A program made the translations under genes and the position numbers. From DASUFF01 sp036274695 (GTDB taxonomy: Bacteria; UBA10199; JACPAL01; GCA-016699445), in contig DASUFF010000141.1 in assembly GCA_036274695.1 (NCBI GenBank), positions 1 to 64,000 of the forward strand: a stretch of 64,000 nucleotides of DNA, read 5' to 3'. Below are positions 38,232-45,916 of this stretch, piece after piece (the stretch's first letter is position 1; every line of letters starts with the position of its first letter). The notes beneath the pieces were generated by a model. It did not search any database and was not told the origin of the DNA. It saw only the letters and a program-made list of their open reading frames with translations.

Positions 38232-39222
38232 CAGCGAATTCGTGATCGACGAAGACATATTTCCCCTTTTCCGGAATGACGAACTCGACGATCGCGCCGC
38301 TGGACGCGCCTAGGAGGACGGTCTGCATGCCGCGAAGCTCATTGGCCGGATTACCGTCCAGCCAAACCTTGTCAAAGATGGTTCCGATGACGTGGAAGCT
38401 CGATGTGCCGTTCGGCCCGGCGTTCAGGACATACAGCCGGACCCGTTCTCCGGCCTTCGCCTTGAGCGGTTACGCCTCGAGGTGTCGCTGAAATTTGCCG
38501 TTGAAGGTCACGTAGGTCGGCTGCTTCTTCTCCACCGCCGCCATGTCGGTGTCGTAGGTGCCGTCGGCCTCGGGCTGCTCCTTCGGATAGAATTCGGATT
38601 GGACCAAGGCGTATTCCCGGTCGGCCTTCGTCGGATAGCCATCCTTCGGCTCGACGATGGTCATCCCGTACATGCCCTTGGCCAGGTGTTGCAGGACCAT
38701 CGTGGTGGCGCAGTGGTACATGTAGACGCCCGGATAGTTGGCGATCCATTCGAAAGTGAGCGATTGGCCGGGGTCGATCGTCCGGTACTTGTCCTGGGGC
38801 GAGACCATCGCGGCGTGGAAATCGATCGAGTGGGGCATCGGCAGGGTGATCGCCGCCTGCTCGGAGCTCCGGTTATTGAGCGTAAAGACGACCTTGTCCC
38901 CCTGCCGGACGTGGATCGTCGGCCCCGGCGCGTCGCCGCCGAAGGTCCAAAGGCCCATCTTCACATTGTCGAAGACCTCGACGACCTTATGCGTGACGTC
39001 CAAGCGGACGTGGTGGACGGTTTCTTGCGGCACCGGTTTCACCTCCGGGAGCAGGGTGACCGCGCCGCCGTCGAAGAACTTGTCGTCCTTGGGAAGCTCC
39101 ATTCCGAGCTTGGACTCCGGCGACCCGTACTGGCTCCCGTAAGAACCTCCGGAGGGGCGTCCCGAGCAGGACACCAAGACCAGCATCAGTATCAGGGCCA
39201 ACGGTCTCAAGGCCAATTTCAT
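38188..39222 (-). pseudogene. nirK: Copper nitrite reductase (NirK/AniA type), interrupted by an in-frame TAA
   Basis: The first 250 codons give a lipoprotein signal (lipobox 'LVLVSC', C19) and the first cupredoxin domain, with type-1 Cu ligands H131, C171, H179, M184 and type-2 ligands H136 and H170. Codon 251 is TAA (38470-38472). The same frame then continues without any shift into the second domain: 'PLKAKAGERVRLYV', 'SSFHVIGTIFDKVW' (third type-2 ligand, H277) and 'EKGKYVFVDHEFAD', ending at TAG 38188-38190. The truncated product lacks the second domain and H277. A fresh nonsense mutation, sequencing error or readthrough are all possible. Confidence 0.85.
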
Positions 39223-39293
39223 AAAAGCTCCTTTTGCAATTTCCGATTAGGTCGAAACGTTCGTAAAAACCATGATCCTAGGCGCATCCGGAT

Positions 39294-39307
39294 ATGATCT
39301 CCGTCAG
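39294..39307 (-). promoter_or_regulatory. nirK upstream Crp/Fnr-type palindrome
   Basis: ATGATCTCCGTCAG (core 39295-39306) overlaps the stop codon of nnrS and lies 78 bases before the nirK start. A convincing -10 at the class II distance was not found. Confidence 0.4.
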
Positions 39308-40524
39308 TCGCCCGTTTTGAAGATCCGGGGAAGGGCGAATCCGCCCCAGGCGGCGAGCCCCAAGGTCCAGGACCATGCGGCGAACAGCAGGTGATTCCAG
39401 TAGGCCGTCTCCGGCAGGAGGCGGGCGATGCTGCGCGTGGCGGCGGCGAGGAGAATCAGGCCGACCGCAGCTTTAAGAAGCCGCGAGGTCTTTTCGAGGA
39501 CGAGGTCGTGGCTGCCGTGGGCAAGCGTGACGCGCGTCGCCACGGCGAAGGTCATCAAACCGAAGCCGCCTACGTAGGCCAGATGGCGCGCGTGAACGTC
39601 ATAGGAAGGCGCCGCGACGGGCAGCCAGAGACCGAGCAGCAGGAGCCAGCAGGACGTCCAAAGGCTCCAGGCCAGCGTCGAACGGACGGCTGGCCCCCTA
39701 TGGATCTTCCAGTCATGAAAACTCACCAGCGTGAACACGGCGGCGCGGAGACCCCGTCCCAACGCCGGAGAGACGCGGATCTCCAAGGCGAAACTGGCCA
39801 GGAGAACGGCCGAAACGACCCACAAAGGAAGAGGGATCAGCCGCAAAAAAGGCAAAGGTTTCTCCTTCGGCGGGCGGACGCTGACGGTGACCGGCGGCGT
39901 GCAGGTCGGGCGGCCCAGGAGATTCGGGATCAGGAAAATCCCGACGCCGAGGATCAGAAGGAGCTGAAAGCCTTCATAGAGATAAAGGCGTCCCAGGGTG
40001 TCGAATAAGTCGGCGCGGCCGGTGGCGTCATGGAAGGCCTGGAACGCGGCGGCCACGACTTCGGCCGCGAGCGCCGCGAGGGCCAAGATCAGCGGAGGCG
40101 GCGGATAGGCGCTGCGGTTTCGGATGCGGCGCCAGCAAAAGGCGAGAAGGAAGAGGCTAAAGGCTCCGAGGCAGGCGTGAAAGGGCAGTCGGTTCGGGAA
40201 AAAGACCGTAAGTAAAAGGCCGGCCGCAAGCGCTCCTCCGACGACAAAATCGCTGCGCTCGGGCCCGAAACTTCCCGTGAATCGGGGGACGGCGGTCATG
40301 AGGAAGCCCGCGGCGAACAAAGGGAGGAATCCTCCGGTCATGAGATCGGCGTGCCACTCCTTGGGGTAGGTGCCCATGGCGTTTTGAAGAAAGAGGATCC
40401 AAAGCCCGACGCCCGCCAGGCCCATCAGCCAGCCGATCGGGAAGAAGACCCGATAGGCATCGATGGGAACGGGCCGCCTCAGAAAAACACCTGCTTCGGG
40501 ACTCTTAAGTTGCGGCGAGATCAT
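39304..40524 (-). CDS. nnrS: NnrS family membrane protein
   Basis: 406 residues with about twelve hydrophobic segments. NnrS hallmarks: 'HADLMTGGFLPLFAAGFLMTAVPRFTG', 'RLYLYEGFQLLLILGVGIFLIPNLLGR', 'HARHLAYVGGFGLMTFAVATRVTLAHGSHD'. NnrS is a heme- and Cu-containing membrane protein of the nitric-oxide response that protects metal centres from NO. The gene follows the small gene at 40557-40865 by 32 bases and precedes the nirK remnant, so an NO/denitrification locus. Confidence 0.92.
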   Translation of the reverse strand: MISPQLKSPEAGVFLRRPVPIDAYRVFFPIGWLMGLAGVGLWILFLQNAMGTYPKEWHADLMTGGFLPLFAAGFLMTAVPRFTGSFGPERSDFVVGGALAAGLLLTVFFPNRLPFHACLGAFSLFLLAFCWRRIRNRSAYPPPPLILALAALAAEVVAAAFQAFHDATGRADLFDTLGRLYLYEGFQLLLILGVGIFLIPNLLGRPTCTPPVTVSVRPPKEKPLPFLRLIPLPLWVVSAVLLASFALEIRVSPALGRGLRAAVFTLVSFHDWKIHRGPAVRSTLAWSLWTSCWLLLLGLWLPVAAPSYDVHARHLAYVGGFGLMTFAVATRVTLAHGSHDLVLEKTSRLLKAAVGLILLAAATRSIARLLPETAYWNHLLFAAWSWTLGLAAWGGFALPRIFKTGD

Positions 40525-40556
40525 GGCAGGTTTCCTGCGTGATGCCGGTGCTCTCC

Positions 40557-40865
40557 TCAAGGCCTTCCCTGTCCAGGTTGCAAAGGAAGCGACTCTACCG
40601 GGTTCGAAGGAGGTATCTTCGGCTCCGTCCAAAGCTCCGATCGGAGCGCGTGCTTGCAGATGCCGATGACGTGGCTCCCGCATTGCTCGCTTTGCTGCAT
40701 GTCCCGCTTGAGGACGGCCTTGAGAGCCCGCTTGAAGGACGACCGGAGTTTCTTTTCGGAAACCCCTCTTTTTTTGCAACGGAAGGCGACGCGGCAGGAG
40801 GCCTCGATTAAGTCCTCGAGAAAGCTTTCGGTTGTCATCTCGAAACGCACATGGATGCCGGCCAT
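40557..40865 (-). CDS. Small basic protein upstream of nnrS, unknown function
   Basis: 102 residues, start decided by an AAGGAGGG site. N-terminal helix 'TTESFLEDLIEASCRVAFRCKKRGVSEKKLRSSFKRALKAVLKRD' resembles in part the small protein at 10344 ('LKEFLAKVAEASYQVALKTGFRGSF'), with a shared E-A-S-x-x-V-A pattern. The C-terminus has two Cys and a Pro-rich tail. Probably co-transcribed with nnrS. Function unknown. Confidence 0.6.
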   Translation of the reverse strand: MAGIHVRFEMTTESFLEDLIEASCRVAFRCKKRGVSEKKLRSSFKRALKAVLKRDMQQSEQCGSHVIGICKHALRSELWTEPKIPPSNPVESLPLQPGQGRP

Positions 40866-40932
40866 GAAACCCTCCTTCGGGAAGTTTCCCAAAAAGGACG
40901 GCCGGAGGACATGATCTTCACGAGGTCCCGGC

Positions 40933-40946
40933 CTGATTTTCGTCAG
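40933..40946 (-). promoter_or_regulatory. Crp/Fnr-type palindrome of the small gene-nnrS unit
   Basis: CTGATTTTCGTCAG, core at 40934-40945, 69 bases before the gene start at 40865. A class II -10 is not clear. A second palindrome for the divergent hsp20 gene is 37 bp away. Confidence 0.4.
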
Positions 40947-40969
40947 CCGGAGCAGAATCATGCCGGTGC

Positions 40970-41012
40970 CTGACGGAGGTCATACGGCCTTTTCGGCCTT
41001 CCGTTTTAGACT
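40970..41012 (+). promoter_or_regulatory. hsp20 promoter with Crp/Fnr-type palindrome
   Basis: TGACGGAGGTCA (40971-40982) is followed by TAGACT (41007-41012). Implied +1 is ~41019, site centre -42.5; a strong AAAAGGAGG ribosome site precedes the ATG at 41033. Confidence 0.5.
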
Positions 41013-41032
41013 GCCTTTCAAAAGGAGGCGTT

Positions 41033-41515
41033 ATGGCGAACGAAAAGACTCTTACGACGGCGGCGGAACGGCGACCGGGCCGGGGACTGTGGTCGGTCCA
41101 TGAGGCCCTGGACCGGATGATCGGCGACTTCTTCGGGGAGACGGGGATCGAGCCCTTCCCGGCCCGGGCGCTCGATGGTTTCCAAATCCCGAGCGTGGAC
41201 ATCGCCGAGACGGACAAGGAACTGACGGTCTCGGCGGAGTTGCCCGGGATGGACGAGAAGAGCATCGAAGTGTCCCTGAACAGGGACCGGCTCGTCATCA
41301 AGGGGGAGAAGAAGGAAGAGGAAGAGGAGAAGAAAAAGGGGTATTACCGCAAGGAGCGCCGCTTCGGCTCCGTCTACCGCGAGATCGATCTGCCCTGCGA
41401 GGTGATGGCCGACAAGGTGGGCGCAACCTTCGCGAAAGGCGTCCTGAAGATCACGCTTCCCAAGACGGCCCAGGCCCTGAAGGAAAACGTGAGGATCCCG
41501 GTCAAGGCCGGTTGA
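41033..41515 (+). CDS. Hsp20/alpha-crystallin small heat shock protein
   Basis: 160 residues. The alpha-crystallin domain (~55-150) is complete, with 'VDIAETDKELTVSAELPGMDEKSIEVSLNRDRLVIKGEKKEE' and the C-terminal 'GVLKITLPKT', plus an IPV-type 'VRIPVKAG' end for oligomer contacts. It is an ATP-independent holdase for unfolded proteins. Its promoter has the Crp/Fnr-type site, so it is probably induced by the hypoxia/NO signal and not by heat alone. Confidence 0.95.
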   Translation: MANEKTLTTAAERRPGRGLWSVHEALDRMIGDFFGETGIEPFPARALDGFQIPSVDIAETDKELTVSAELPGMDEKSIEVSLNRDRLVIKGEKKEEEEEKKKGYYRKERRFGSVYREIDLPCEVMADKVGATFAKGVLKITLPKTAQALKENVRIPVKAG

Positions 41516-41530
41516 AACCCGGACCGTGAA

Positions 41531-43303
41531 TCAGAGGCGGCATTCCGACGGGTCGCACTTGATCGCGAATTCCTGCTGCATCGGGTCTTCGCCGGTGCCC
41601 AGTTCCAGGACCTGCGTCGGCTTGCTCCCGTAGCGGTAGATCGTGATGCCCTTGAGCCCCAGATCCCAGGCCCGCCAGTAGGCGTCCGCGACGTCGTCCG
41701 GCGTCGCGCCGGCGGGGAGGTTGATCGTCTTCGAGACGGAGTTGTCGACGTGTTTCTGGAAGGCGGCCTGGATGGCGAGGTGGCGGTCCGGGGGGATGTC
41801 TAAGGCGGTCGCGAAGAGACGGCGCGTGTGCTCCGGGATTCCCTCCACGTCTTTCAAATGCCCTTTTTCCAAGACCTTCCGCAGAATGTCCTTCCGGCTT
41901 AACCCGTTCTCCTTCAGATGGGCGAGAAAGACGGGGTTGGCGTCGACCAGCGTCTTTCCCTCCAAGGCGCGGCGGCGGTAGGCCAGGGCGAAGAGCGGCT
42001 CGATGCCGGAGCTCGTGCCGGCGATGATGCTGATGGTTCCGGTCGGGGCGACCGCGGTGAGCGCGGCGTTGCGGAGCCGGATCCTCCGCCGCTCGTGCAC
42101 GCTGCCTTTCCAGTTCGGGAAGGGACCGCGTTCCTTGGCGAGGCGGCGCGAGGCCTCCCGCGCCTCCCCGGCGATGAACCGCATGACCCTCTCTCCCAGC
42201 GACGCCGCCTTCGGGGCGTCGTACGGAACGCCCAGCAAGAGGAGCAGTTCGGCGAATCCCATGACGCCCAAGCCGATCTTGCGGTTGCCGCGGCACATCC
42301 GGTCGATCTCCGGAAAGGGATAGCGGTTCGCCTCCACGACGTCGTCCAGGAAACGTATCCCTTTTCGGACCGTTTCCCCCAAGCGCTTCCAATCGATTAC
42401 GAAGCCGCGCCCCTTCCGGGTCACCATCCGGGAAAGATTGATCGAGCCCAAGTTGCACGCCTCGTAGGGCAGCAGCGGGATCTCGCCGCAGGGGTTGGTC
42501 GCCTCGATGGTCCCCAGCCGCGGCGTGGGGTTGGCTCGGTTGATCGTGTCCAGGAAAATGAGCCCCGGATCCCCGGTTTCCCAGGCGGCCTCGGCGATCC
42601 GGTCGAAGACCTCGCGGGCCTTGAGGCGCCCGGCCTTCGCCCGCGTGGCCGGATGGATCAGGTCGTAGGTCTTGCCGGCGCGGGCGGCGCGCAGGAAGGC
42701 GTCGGTGGCGCCGACGGAGATGTTGAAGTTCTGGAGCGTCTTTCCGTCGCGCTTGGCGTCGATGAATTCCAGGATGTCGGGATGGTCCGCGCGGAGGATG
42801 CCCATGTTCGCGCCGCGGCGGCGGCCGCCCTGTTTGATGTTCTCGGTGGCGGCGTCGAAGATCTTCATGAAGGAAACGGGCCCCGAGGCCTCGCCGCCGG
42901 TGGAGCCCAGGAAGGACCCGCGGGGCCTGAGCCGCGAGAAGGAAAAACCCGTCCCGCCGCCCGTTTTCTGCACGACCGCCATCCGTTTGACCGCCTCGAA
43001 GATGCCCTCCATCGTGTCCTCGACGGGAAGGACGAAACAGGCCGAGAGCTGTCCGAGCGGCGTGCCGGCGTTCATGAGCGTGGGGCTGTTGGGGAGGAAC
43101 TCGAGGCGCTCCATCATGAGGCGGAACGTCTCGGCCCAGCGGTCGCGGGCCTCGCCGCCGCCCCAGGCGGTTTCCGCGGCGGCCACCGCGTCGGCGACGC
43201 GGCGGAAGAGCCGGGAAGGCGTTTCGACGACGCGGCCTTGCGCGTCCCGGCGGAGATAGCGGGCCTCCAAGACGCGGAGAGCGTTGGAGGAGGATTCAGG
43301 CAT
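41531..43303 (-). CDS. nrdJ: Adenosylcobalamin-dependent ribonucleotide reductase (class II)
   Basis: 590 residues, a compact class II enzyme. 'GQLSACFVLPVEDTMEGIF' (first redox Cys), 'ATNPCGEIPLLPYEACNLGSINLS' (active-site Cys/Glu), 'TGTISIIAGTSSGIEPLF' and a C-terminal Cys pair 'CDPSEC' that reloads electrons. It makes deoxyribonucleotides with or without oxygen, matching a microaerobic lifestyle. It appears to be monocistronic; no Crp/Fnr-type site was seen in front of it. Confidence 0.95.
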   Translation of the reverse strand: MPESSSNALRVLEARYLRRDAQGRVVETPSRLFRRVADAVAAAETAWGGGEARDRWAETFRLMMERLEFLPNSPTLMNAGTPLGQLSACFVLPVEDTMEGIFEAVKRMAVVQKTGGGTGFSFSRLRPRGSFLGSTGGEASGPVSFMKIFDAATENIKQGGRRRGANMGILRADHPDILEFIDAKRDGKTLQNFNISVGATDAFLRAARAGKTYDLIHPATRAKAGRLKAREVFDRIAEAAWETGDPGLIFLDTINRANPTPRLGTIEATNPCGEIPLLPYEACNLGSINLSRMVTRKGRGFVIDWKRLGETVRKGIRFLDDVVEANRYPFPEIDRMCRGNRKIGLGVMGFAELLLLLGVPYDAPKAASLGERVMRFIAGEAREASRRLAKERGPFPNWKGSVHERRRIRLRNAALTAVAPTGTISIIAGTSSGIEPLFALAYRRRALEGKTLVDANPVFLAHLKENGLSRKDILRKVLEKGHLKDVEGIPEHTRRLFATALDIPPDRHLAIQAAFQKHVDNSVSKTINLPAGATPDDVADAYWRAWDLGLKGITIYRYGSKPTQVLELGTGEDPMQQEFAIKCDPSECRL

Positions 43304-43332
43304 GGGGCCGATTCTATACCGGATTTTTCTTT

Positions 43333-44202
43333 TTATCCCCTCCGGAATTTGCCGGGATGGAACGTCAGCACGTGGCAGGGCGCGTAGCGGACGACCTGCT
43401 CGGTGACGCTGCCCAGAAGCAGTCGGGGAAGGCCTTTCCGCCCCTGCGTGGGCATGAGGATCAAGTCGGCGCCGATTTGCTGCGCCATCCGGCAGATTTC
43501 GTCGGCCGGCTGTCCGACGGCGGCATGTTCGATGATCGGAATCTCCGGATGCTTCGAGACGATGGTGCGCAGGCGGACCCGGGCCTCGCGCAGGGCGGCT
43601 TCCTTGTCGAAAGGCGGCAGAAAGGGGGCGGCTTCGGGAGGGATGGATAGGGGCGTGGGCGCCTCGACCACCTGAACGAGCTCCACGGAGGCGTTGAAGG
43701 CGTTCCGCAGCTCCGAGGCGAGGAGCAGGGATTCCTCGCCGTCATCCTCCCAGTCCAGCGGGATCAGGATCGCCCGTGGCGGGAAATCGCTCCGCCTCAC
43801 GACGAAAACGGGCGCCGATGAATGGCGGACGATCCTCTCGGCCACGCTTCCCAGGAACACATGCGTCAGTCCCGTGACGCCGTGAGTTCCCGCGAGGACC
43901 AAGTCGGGCTTCTCCTGATCGATCATTTCCAAAAGCGTTTCGGCCGGCCGGCCGGTCCGGACCTCGATGCGGACGGCCTTCGTCTTTTCGGGCCCCGGCG
44001 CCTTGCGGCTTTGCAGCTCCTTCTCGATCTGGGTCCGGAAGAATCGCCCCATCTCCGCCGGATGGTCCCGCGCCTCCTCCCGTCCGATCGCGTGCGCGAC
44101 GACGATTTCCGAACGGAAGGCCTCCCCGAGGCTCAAGGCGCAGGTGAGCGCGCGCCGGGACGGCCAGGAGAAATCGAAAAGGACCATGATTTTGGAAAAC
44201 AT
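43333..44202 (-). CDS. Tandem universal stress protein
   Basis: 289 residues, two Usp folds. ATP loops 'GTHGVTGLTHVFLGSVAERIV' and 'PTQGRKGLPRLLLGSVTEQVV'. N-terminus 'MFSKIMVLFDFSWPSRRAL' matches the other Usps. It follows the small membrane gene at 44221 by 18 bases and is probably the last gene of the minus-strand unit that starts at 44883, divergent from the cytochrome/cbb3 genes. Confidence 0.92.
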   Translation of the reverse strand: MFSKIMVLFDFSWPSRRALTCALSLGEAFRSEIVVAHAIGREEARDHPAEMGRFFRTQIEKELQSRKAPGPEKTKAVRIEVRTGRPAETLLEMIDQEKPDLVLAGTHGVTGLTHVFLGSVAERIVRHSSAPVFVVRRSDFPPRAILIPLDWEDDGEESLLLASELRNAFNASVELVQVVEAPTPLSIPPEAAPFLPPFDKEAALREARVRLRTIVSKHPEIPIIEHAAVGQPADEICRMAQQIGADLILMPTQGRKGLPRLLLGSVTEQVVRYAPCHVLTFHPGKFRRG

Positions 44203-44220
44203 AAGGCCTCCTAATTGCTT

Positions 44221-44442
44221 CTAAAGCCTTTCGACGTCCATCGACCGGACCTGCTCGCGGTAGCGCTGCCTCAGTTTCACCGGAATCGAACGTCCCGCCA
44301 TGGCCAGGAAGACGGCGGCGGGAAGGTGGAAGAACATGATCATCTCGGGGTGGTGCCAGATCCTTTTGACGGCGATGCCCGCGAGGATCAGGATGCCGAA
44401 GACGGCGAAATAGGCCCAGCCTTTTTTCTGCTCCGAAACCAT
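44221..44442 (-). CDS. Small two-TM membrane protein
   Basis: 73 residues: 'GWAYFAVFGILILAGIAV' and 'MIMFFHLPAAVFLAMAG' are hydrophobic segments joined by 'KRIWHHPE'. Start has a GGAGG-rich site, lying inside the last 55 bases of the upstream gene. It is a conserved-looking but unrecognised membrane protein, in a unit divergent from the oxidase genes and likely a respiratory accessory. Confidence 0.6.
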   Translation of the reverse strand: MVSEQKKGWAYFAVFGILILAGIAVKRIWHHPEMIMFFHLPAAVFLAMAGRSIPVKLRQRYREQVRSMDVERL

Positions 44443-44777
44443 AGAGTCAACCCCCCTCCGGCGATGAGGAGCGCGGCGAGGAAGAGGCCGAACTCGACGC
44501 CGAATCCCAAAAAATCCTGCTGCGCCACGCGAAAGTCCCTCGCGGCCGTTCCCCCGGCCGTCGTCGCGCGGAGGCGATAGTCGCCGGGCATCTGCAGCCA
44601 GAAGGTTCCGGCGGCGCCGCCGGGGACCTCCTTCATCGCCACCGCGAAGAGGTCCCCTTGCGCCGAGGCGACGACGACCTGCGCCGGGCCGGGGCCGCCC
44701 CCCAGGACCCGCACTTCAATGGGCGCGACGGTCCGCGGCGATTCCGGCCTCAGCGCGATGTTCGGTGCTGAAGACAT
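44388..44777 (-). CDS. Membrane-anchored beta-sandwich-like protein (FixH-like layout)
   Basis: 129 residues. An N-terminal extracytoplasmic domain ('PIEVRVLGGGPGPAQVVVASAQGDLFAVAMKEVPGGAAGTFWLQMPGDYRLRATTAGG') is followed by one hydrophobic helix ('GVEFGLFLAALLIAGGGLTLWF') and a basic tail. The topology is reversed relative to FixH, but the domain type is similar. It overlaps its upstream neighbour by 62 bp and the downstream one by 55 bp, so the exact starts are unsure. Confidence 0.55.
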   Translation of the reverse strand: MSSAPNIALRPESPRTVAPIEVRVLGGGPGPAQVVVASAQGDLFAVAMKEVPGGAAGTFWLQMPGDYRLRATTAGGTAARDFRVAQQDFLGFGVEFGLFLAALLIAGGGLTLWFRSRKKAGPISPSSAS

Positions 44778-44883
44778 GTTTTTGTCGGCGGACCGTAAAC
44801 GCCACGACCGCCGCGATTCCGATGACCATCCCCATTTCCATGAAGTGGATCATCAATTCGATGATTCGGTTTTCTTCCAACAT
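44716..44883 (-). CDS. Very small one-TM protein
   Basis: 55 residues from MLEENRIIELMIHFMEMGMVIGIAAVVAF. One hydrophobic helix, then a basic tail. The -10-like TACAAG and the shared Crp/Fnr-type palindrome lie just upstream. Its 3' part overlaps the next gene by 62 bp. The small size makes it uncertain, but the promoter position supports the start. Confidence 0.5.
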   Translation of the reverse strand: MLEENRIIELMIHFMEMGMVIGIAAVVAFTVRRQKHVFSTEHRAEAGIAADRRAH

Positions 44884-44913
44884 GCGACCCAGACTACGCC
44901 CCCGGACTCCCGG

Positions 44914-44983
44914 CTTGTAATGATATGGAACAGGCCGGAACATGATTCAAATCATGGTGCGCTCCCGCGCGCGTGGGCAAAGT
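44914..44983. promoter_or_regulatory. Divergent promoter region with shared Crp/Fnr-type palindrome
   Basis: ATGATTCAAATCAT (core 44943-44954). On the minus strand TACAAG (44919-44914) gives +1 at 44907 and a centre at -41.5. On the plus strand CAAAGT (44978-44983, a weak -10) gives +1 at 44990 and a centre at -41.5; the ATG at 44993 would make the cytochrome transcript nearly leaderless. One site could therefore activate both directions. Confidence 0.55.
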
Positions 44984-44992
44984 GGCTTCGGT

Positions 44993-45916
44993 ATGGAAAT
45001 GAAAAAGACCGCGCTCACGGCGGCGCTGCTCCTCGCGTTCGGTCCGTTCTTCCCGGCCTTCGGCCAGACCGCCTTCGTCGACACGATCAAGCGGCAGGAA
45101 ATGGTCCAGAGCGGGAAAAAGGCCTTCTTGAACCGCTGCTCCGGCTGTCACGGGCTGGAAGGGGACGGCAACGGGCCGGCCGCCCGCTTTCTGGACCCGC
45201 GCCCCCGCGACTTCACGAAGGGCATCTTCAAGTTCAAGACGACGCCGTTGGGTGGCATGCCCACCGAGGACGATCTCCTGAAGACCCTCAACCAAGGCGT
45301 CCCGGGCACCAGCATGCCGTCCTTCGCTCTCGTCAGCGACGCGGAGAAGCGTTCCCTCGTCGAATACCTGAAGACCTTGGCCCCCGACGCGTGGAAGGCG
45401 CGGGACCCGGTTTCGGCCGTTCCCGCCCTGGCCGTGCCCGCGGGCGTCTTCAACAACAAGGCGAAATTTTTGGAATACGCCAGAACCGGCCGCGTGTGGT
45501 TCCAGGAGCTGGGCTGCATCGCCTGCCACGGGACCTCGGCCAAGGGCGACGGACCGTCCGCGGAAACCTTGACCGACGCCTGGGGCAACCCCATCCGCCC
45601 GGAGAATCTGCACCGCCCGTTCGTCAAGCGCGGCTACACGCTGCAGGACGTCGCCTACTCCATCGCCAACGGCGTCGATGGGACGCCCATGCCCGCCAAC
45701 GGGACGATGTTGGACGGCATGGCCGACCGTTTTCCGGAGGTGCGGGAGAAGCGCTTCGTCTGGGAGCTGGCGGCCTACGTCTTCTACCTGCGCGGCGAGC
45801 ATGCCGGCCTCTACAAGGAAGGGGAGATCCCTCCGATCCCGCCCGACCGCATCCCTCCCGAGGAGGTGAAGGCGGCGGTCGGCAAATATTTCGAGGAGCC
45901 CGCCGATGGAAAATAA
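44993..45916 (+). CDS. Diheme cytochrome c
   Basis: 307 residues with a signal peptide (MKKTALTAALLLAFGPFFPAFG). Two CxxCH sites: CSGCH and CIACH, each within a class I cytochrome c fold with later Met ligands ('GTSMPSFAL', 'GTPMPANGTML'). The start may be ATG 44993 or 44999. It overlaps ccoN by 11 bp and probably takes the place of CcoP (diheme c) in this oxidase, although it lacks CcoP's N-terminal anchor. Confidence 0.9.
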   Translation: MEMKKTALTAALLLAFGPFFPAFGQTAFVDTIKRQEMVQSGKKAFLNRCSGCHGLEGDGNGPAARFLDPRPRDFTKGIFKFKTTPLGGMPTEDDLLKTLNQGVPGTSMPSFALVSDAEKRSLVEYLKTLAPDAWKARDPVSAVPALAVPAGVFNNKAKFLEYARTGRVWFQELGCIACHGTSAKGDGPSAETLTDAWGNPIRPENLHRPFVKRGYTLQDVAYSIANGVDGTPMPANGTMLDGMADRFPEVREKRFVWELAAYVFYLRGEHAGLYKEGEIPPIPPDRIPPEEVKAAVGKYFEEPADGK

